Assembly (NCBI RefSeq): GCF_026239675.1
Contig: NZ_JAPIVQ010000005.1
Location: 124,001 to 188,000, forward strand
Length of the DNA: 64,000 nt
DNA from: Pedobacter sp. PLR
Lineage (GTDB): Bacteria; Bacteroidota; Bacteroidia; Sphingobacteriales; Sphingobacteriaceae
Reading direction: 5' to 3'
Position numbers and translations under genes: made by a program. The notes below the pieces were generated by a model. The model did not search any database, was not told the DNA's origin, and saw only the letters and a program-made list of their open reading frames with translations. This document shows positions 61,836-64,000 of the stretch, one piece after another; the stretch's first letter is position 1, and each line of letters opens with the position of its first letter.

Positions 61836-62285
61836 TTATGACCGGGTTTGTTCTGCCAGACCAATCAGAATCCCTTCTGCCCCGCGAATGTAGCACAGCC
61901 GGTACGAGTCCTGATACTGAACTATTTCGCCGACGAGTTGAGCGCCATGCTTGCTGAGCCTGGATACCATCTCGTCAATGTCTTCAACCGTGAACATGAC
62001 ACGTAAATAACCGAGCGTGTTCACAGGGGCTGTACGGTGGTCTGAAACAGTAGTTGGGCTGAGAAATTGCGAAAGTTCCAGACGGCTGTGACCATCAGGG
62101 GTAACCATCATCGCAATTTCTACACACTGATTACCCAGTCCGGTAACGCGACCGGCCCATTCACCCTCAATGGTGGCCCGTCCTTCAAGCTTTAGGCCTA
62201 GCTCCATAAAAAAAGGGATGACATTATCGAGCGATTCCACAACGATGCCGACATTATCCATCCTTATTAATTTGTTTTCCGCCAT
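61836..62285 (-). CDS. VOC-superfamily (glyoxalase-like) protein
   Basis: 149 residues with the paired beta-alpha-beta-beta-beta units of the vicinal oxygen chelate fold: MDNVGIVVESLDNVIPFFME, then VEIAMMVTPDGHSRLELSQF, and LRVMFTVEDIDEMVSRLSKH. Candidate metal ligands are His and Glu in HSRLELS. The activity is not predictable. A second VOC gene lies 69 bp upstream on the same strand, so they may be co-transcribed. Confidence 0.85.
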   Translation of the reverse strand: MAENKLIRMDNVGIVVESLDNVIPFFMELGLKLEGRATIEGEWAGRVTGLGNQCVEIAMMVTPDGHSRLELSQFLSPTTVSDHRTAPVNTLGYLRVMFTVEDIDEMVSRLSKHGAQLVGEIVQYQDSYRLCYIRGAEGILIGLAEQTRS

Positions 62286-62354
62286 AGTTTTTTCTCCTTA
62301 AATTTAAGATCTGTTGTGTTTTAACAGACGAAGCCCGGGAATTCCTGGAAGAAT

Positions 62355-62768
62355 TTATCCTTGTTGCTCAGGCGCGCCGTTAGGATCCATCCATACAAAT
62401 TCCCAATGATGGCCATCGAGGTCTTCAAAGCTGTGTTGGTACATAAAACCGTAGTCGCTAGCTGGATTAGGTATGGTGGCGCCTGCTGCTGCTGCTTTGT
62501 TTACCATTTCGTTAACGGCATCTTTAGTATCAGCAGATAAGCAAATAGAACACTCTACTGCTTTGTGGGCATCTACGATTTCTTTTTTAGTAAAAGTCTG
62601 AAAGAAAGGTTTTGTCAGCAGCATAATGTAAATGGTGTCGCTGATGATCATGCAGGTTGCTTTCTCGTCGGTAAATTTCGGATTAAAAGTATAACCAAGT
62701 TTTGTGAAAAATGCTACAGATCTGTTGAGATCTTTAACGGATAGGTTTACAAAAATTTGAGTTGCCAT
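62355..62768 (-). CDS. VOC-superfamily protein (extradiol-dioxygenase-like)
   Basis: 137 residues: IFVNLSVKDLNRSVAFFTKL at the N-terminus and YGFMYQHSFEDLDGHHWEFV near the C-terminus. This belongs to the VOC subgroup related to PhnB/glyoxalase proteins. Single-domain members usually dimerise and may bind metal or antibiotics. It is the first gene of a probable two-gene unit. Confidence 0.87.
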   Translation of the reverse strand: MATQIFVNLSVKDLNRSVAFFTKLGYTFNPKFTDEKATCMIISDTIYIMLLTKPFFQTFTKKEIVDAHKAVECSICLSADTKDAVNEMVNKAAAAGATIPNPASDYGFMYQHSFEDLDGHHWEFVWMDPNGAPEQQG

Positions 62769-63097
62769 AGGTTTTTATCTGATTAGTCTATTCAAATGTA
62801 CAGTAATGAGAAATAGATGTAGGTGTGCAAAAATGACAAGTTAAGGGGGGAAATGCGACTTGTTAAATCAGGCTTAAAAGAATTCGATTTGCTAAATCAT
62901 AATAACAACGGCGGGTGTATATAGTTTCAACCTATGGATATTAGTTAAATTACAGTTGGAGGAACAATGTGACGTAAAAAGGGGTAGAAAAATATATATT
63001 TTTCTACCCCTTTTTACCCTCTGATTCTAAAGGGATTTTTCAGCGGCCTCCGAATTATTGGTCACCTTTTTTAAGAAATTAACATACAGTTGCGAAA
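62769..63097. other. Intergenic region with a 40-bp palindrome
   Basis: 329 bp between the VOC and DUF4302 genes, both leftward. It holds the hairpin at 62976-63015 and no gene. Confidence 0.5.
62976..63015 (-). terminator. Perfect 20-bp-arm palindrome (terminator of the DUF4302 gene)
   Basis: The arm AAAAAGGGGTAGAAAAATAT (62976-62995) and its exact complement (62996-63015) are contiguous. Read on either strand it forms a long stem ending in a T-run, 83 bp after the DUF4302 stop. It is probably a bidirectional terminator. Confidence 0.75.
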
Positions 63098-64000
63098 TTA
63101 TTTCAATTCTCCTGTTGTATAAAAATTTGGATCGTCCAGACTGGCAATACTACCTACCTGACCTTGAACCGGATCCAATTTATAATCCAATCTAAATTTA
63201 TGATCTGCAAAAATCTTTGTTAAAGGCAAAACTGTATTCAATATTACTGCTGTTCTTTCTTCGGTATTCACAAATTCAAAATCATAAGTTCCATCTATGG
63301 TTTTAGTATAGCTGTAAACAAATTCCGAAACTGTTGGAAGAATACTTCTGATAGTTGTAACCAAAATCTTCATCTCTTTTGTTTCAGCATTGAAAACGAA
63401 ATTAATATTTCCCAGTTTTCTCGTGTTAAGCGCTAATGTTTTAACCATAGTAGCACGCATATCTACAAAGCCTGGCGACCAGGTCTGATAAGGTGTAGAG
63501 AATACTGTAATGGACTTAAAGCGATCCGTTCCCATTAAAATATGCAATGGAATGATTGGAAGATCACCTCTTAAGATCTCAATTTGCTTACCAGTGGTTG
63601 TTGTTGCGATAAGCTGGTTCTTTGTTTTATCCCATGTTATTGTTTTAAATGCAATGTCATTAAAAACAAGTGGTTTATTAAAGAACATGCCATTTGTGGT
63701 ATAGGCAAAAGGGGCTTCTGCTGTTTTTACCAGGCCATTTTCTACCCAGGTAAAAAACGCTTTCTTCACATTTAGGGCCATATTTACGGAGAACTGAATT
63801 TTGCTGATCTCGTTGTTGCCTGTTATGTAAAGGTTTTTATTGACATTGAAATAGTTTGTCAGCCCTGCTGTTAAAGGTTTAAGTCCTCCTTTTAAGTAAA
63901 AATCCTGCTGTTCTGCATTTAGTTTCAGCAGAAATAAATCACTTCTTCTCTTTTTTCCGACAAGCTTAATGGTATCTCCCTTAATCGCAGAAAACTCGAA
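63098..64000 (-). CDS. DUF4302-family protein (partial, N-terminus outside the window)
   Basis: The frame is open from the right window edge to the stop at 63098, about 300 codons. The internal ATG at 63781 is not the start, since coding continues upstream with FEFSAIKGDTIKLVGKKRRS. That segment and the later beta-rich part match the DUF4302 family, lipoproteins usually encoded beside SusC/SusD genes. A further polysaccharide-type locus therefore probably lies just to the right. Function is unknown. Confidence 0.75.
   Translation of the reverse strand, partial: FEFSAIKGDTIKLVGKKRRSDLFLLKLNAEQQDFYLKGGLKPLTAGLTNYFNVNKNLYITGNNEISKIQFSVNMALNVKKAFFTWVENGLVKTAEAPFAYTTNGMFFNKPLVFNDIAFKTITWDKTKNQLIATTTTGKQIEILRGDLPIIPLHILMGTDRFKSITVFSTPYQTWSPGFVDMRATMVKTLALNTRKLGNINFVFNAETKEMKILVTTIRSILPTVSEFVYSYTKTIDGTYDFEFVNTEERTAVILNTVLPLTKIFADHKFRLDYKLDPVQGQVGSIASLDDPNFYTTGELK

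Noticed and set aside
1..64000. CRISPR array, tRNA or rRNA genes, complete insertion sequence or prophage
   Set aside because: I looked for regularly spaced repeats, cloverleaf-like segments, transposase motifs and phage genes and found none I could support. The repeats present are single pairs or terminator-like.

Overview
The window looks like chromosomal DNA of a Bacteroidota bacterium, most likely Sphingobacteriaceae (Pedobacter-like). The evidence is two SusC/SusD outer-membrane glycan-uptake pairs, a giant one-protein hybrid two-component regulator, AT-rich intergenic DNA with TAnnTTTG-type -7 boxes, weak Shine-Dalgarno sites, and many families typical of that group (DUF4142, DUF4302, YceI, DUF1275, BNR sialidase, GH29). 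No rRNA, tRNA, CRISPR array or complete insertion sequence was seen.

Layout. (1) 1-7.7 kb: the edge of a polysaccharide-utilisation locus, with susD (cut by the window) and susC on the minus strand and a divergent hybrid two-component regulator. (2) 7.8-14.2 kb: a small coiled-coil protein, two YceI-like proteins, a membrane protein whose ATG appears mutated to ACG, a porin-like barrel and a cation P-type ATPase. (3) 14.2-18.8 kb: a gene graveyard holding fused remnants of DUF4266, DUF3570 and VIT1/CCC1 genes, a frameshifted and internally deleted MFS gene, and a truncated alpha/beta hydrolase. Intact DinB, AraC, acetyltransferase and MFS genes lie among them. (4) 20.4-41.7 kb: the centrepiece, a GntR-controlled catabolic island in two plus-strand operons. 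Operon 1 is an N-acetylneuraminate-lyase-like aldolase, SusC and SusD. Operon 2 is BNR sialidase, AspA/AstE-like deacylase, SDR, threonine-synthase-like PLP lyase, RidA, M81 hydrolase, SMP-30 lactonase, NanM-like epimerase, class III aminotransferase, MFS transporter, TIM-barrel hydrolase, glycerate kinase and GH29 fucosidase. (5) 42-50.3 kb: scattered stress and envelope genes, a broken toxin-like gene, a flavin reductase, DUF4142, an orphan receiver, a siderophore-interacting protein with a divergent AraC, and a double-domain universal stress protein. (6) 50.4-59.2 kb: a metabolic cluster of alpha-oxoamine synthase, PEP carboxykinase, an orphan GcvH and a methyltransferase, with DUF1275, a paralogous methyltransferase, isocitrate dehydrogenase and a Crp/Fnr-type regulator close by. 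(7) 59.5-64 kb: a frameshifted CHAD gene, a DJ-1/PfpI protein, a hydrolase remnant, two VOC proteins and a partial DUF4302 protein.

How it may work together. The island at 20-42 kb has sialic-acid-type genes (aldolase, NanM-like, sialidase, SusCD, MFS) but none of the usual nanE, nanK, nagA or nagB. What it does encode can be ordered into a non-phosphorylating, oxidative route: dehydrogenase, lactonase, deacylase, PLP ammonia-lyase plus RidA, aldolase, glycerate kinase. A GntR/FCD repressor gene sits between the two operons. Palindromes with a GT-N3-AC core lie in front of both operons and of the repressor gene itself. This is the best candidate for a little-described system here.

A second regulatory layer is suggested by repeated TGA-N6-TCA palindromes in front of YceI, universal stress protein and small membrane protein genes, with a Crp/Fnr-family gene nearby. 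A 161-bp segment at 8.1 kb recurs at 50.4 kb fused directly to the other flank of the YceI-porin cassette, which looks like a duplicated locus that later lost its 3.3-kb interior.
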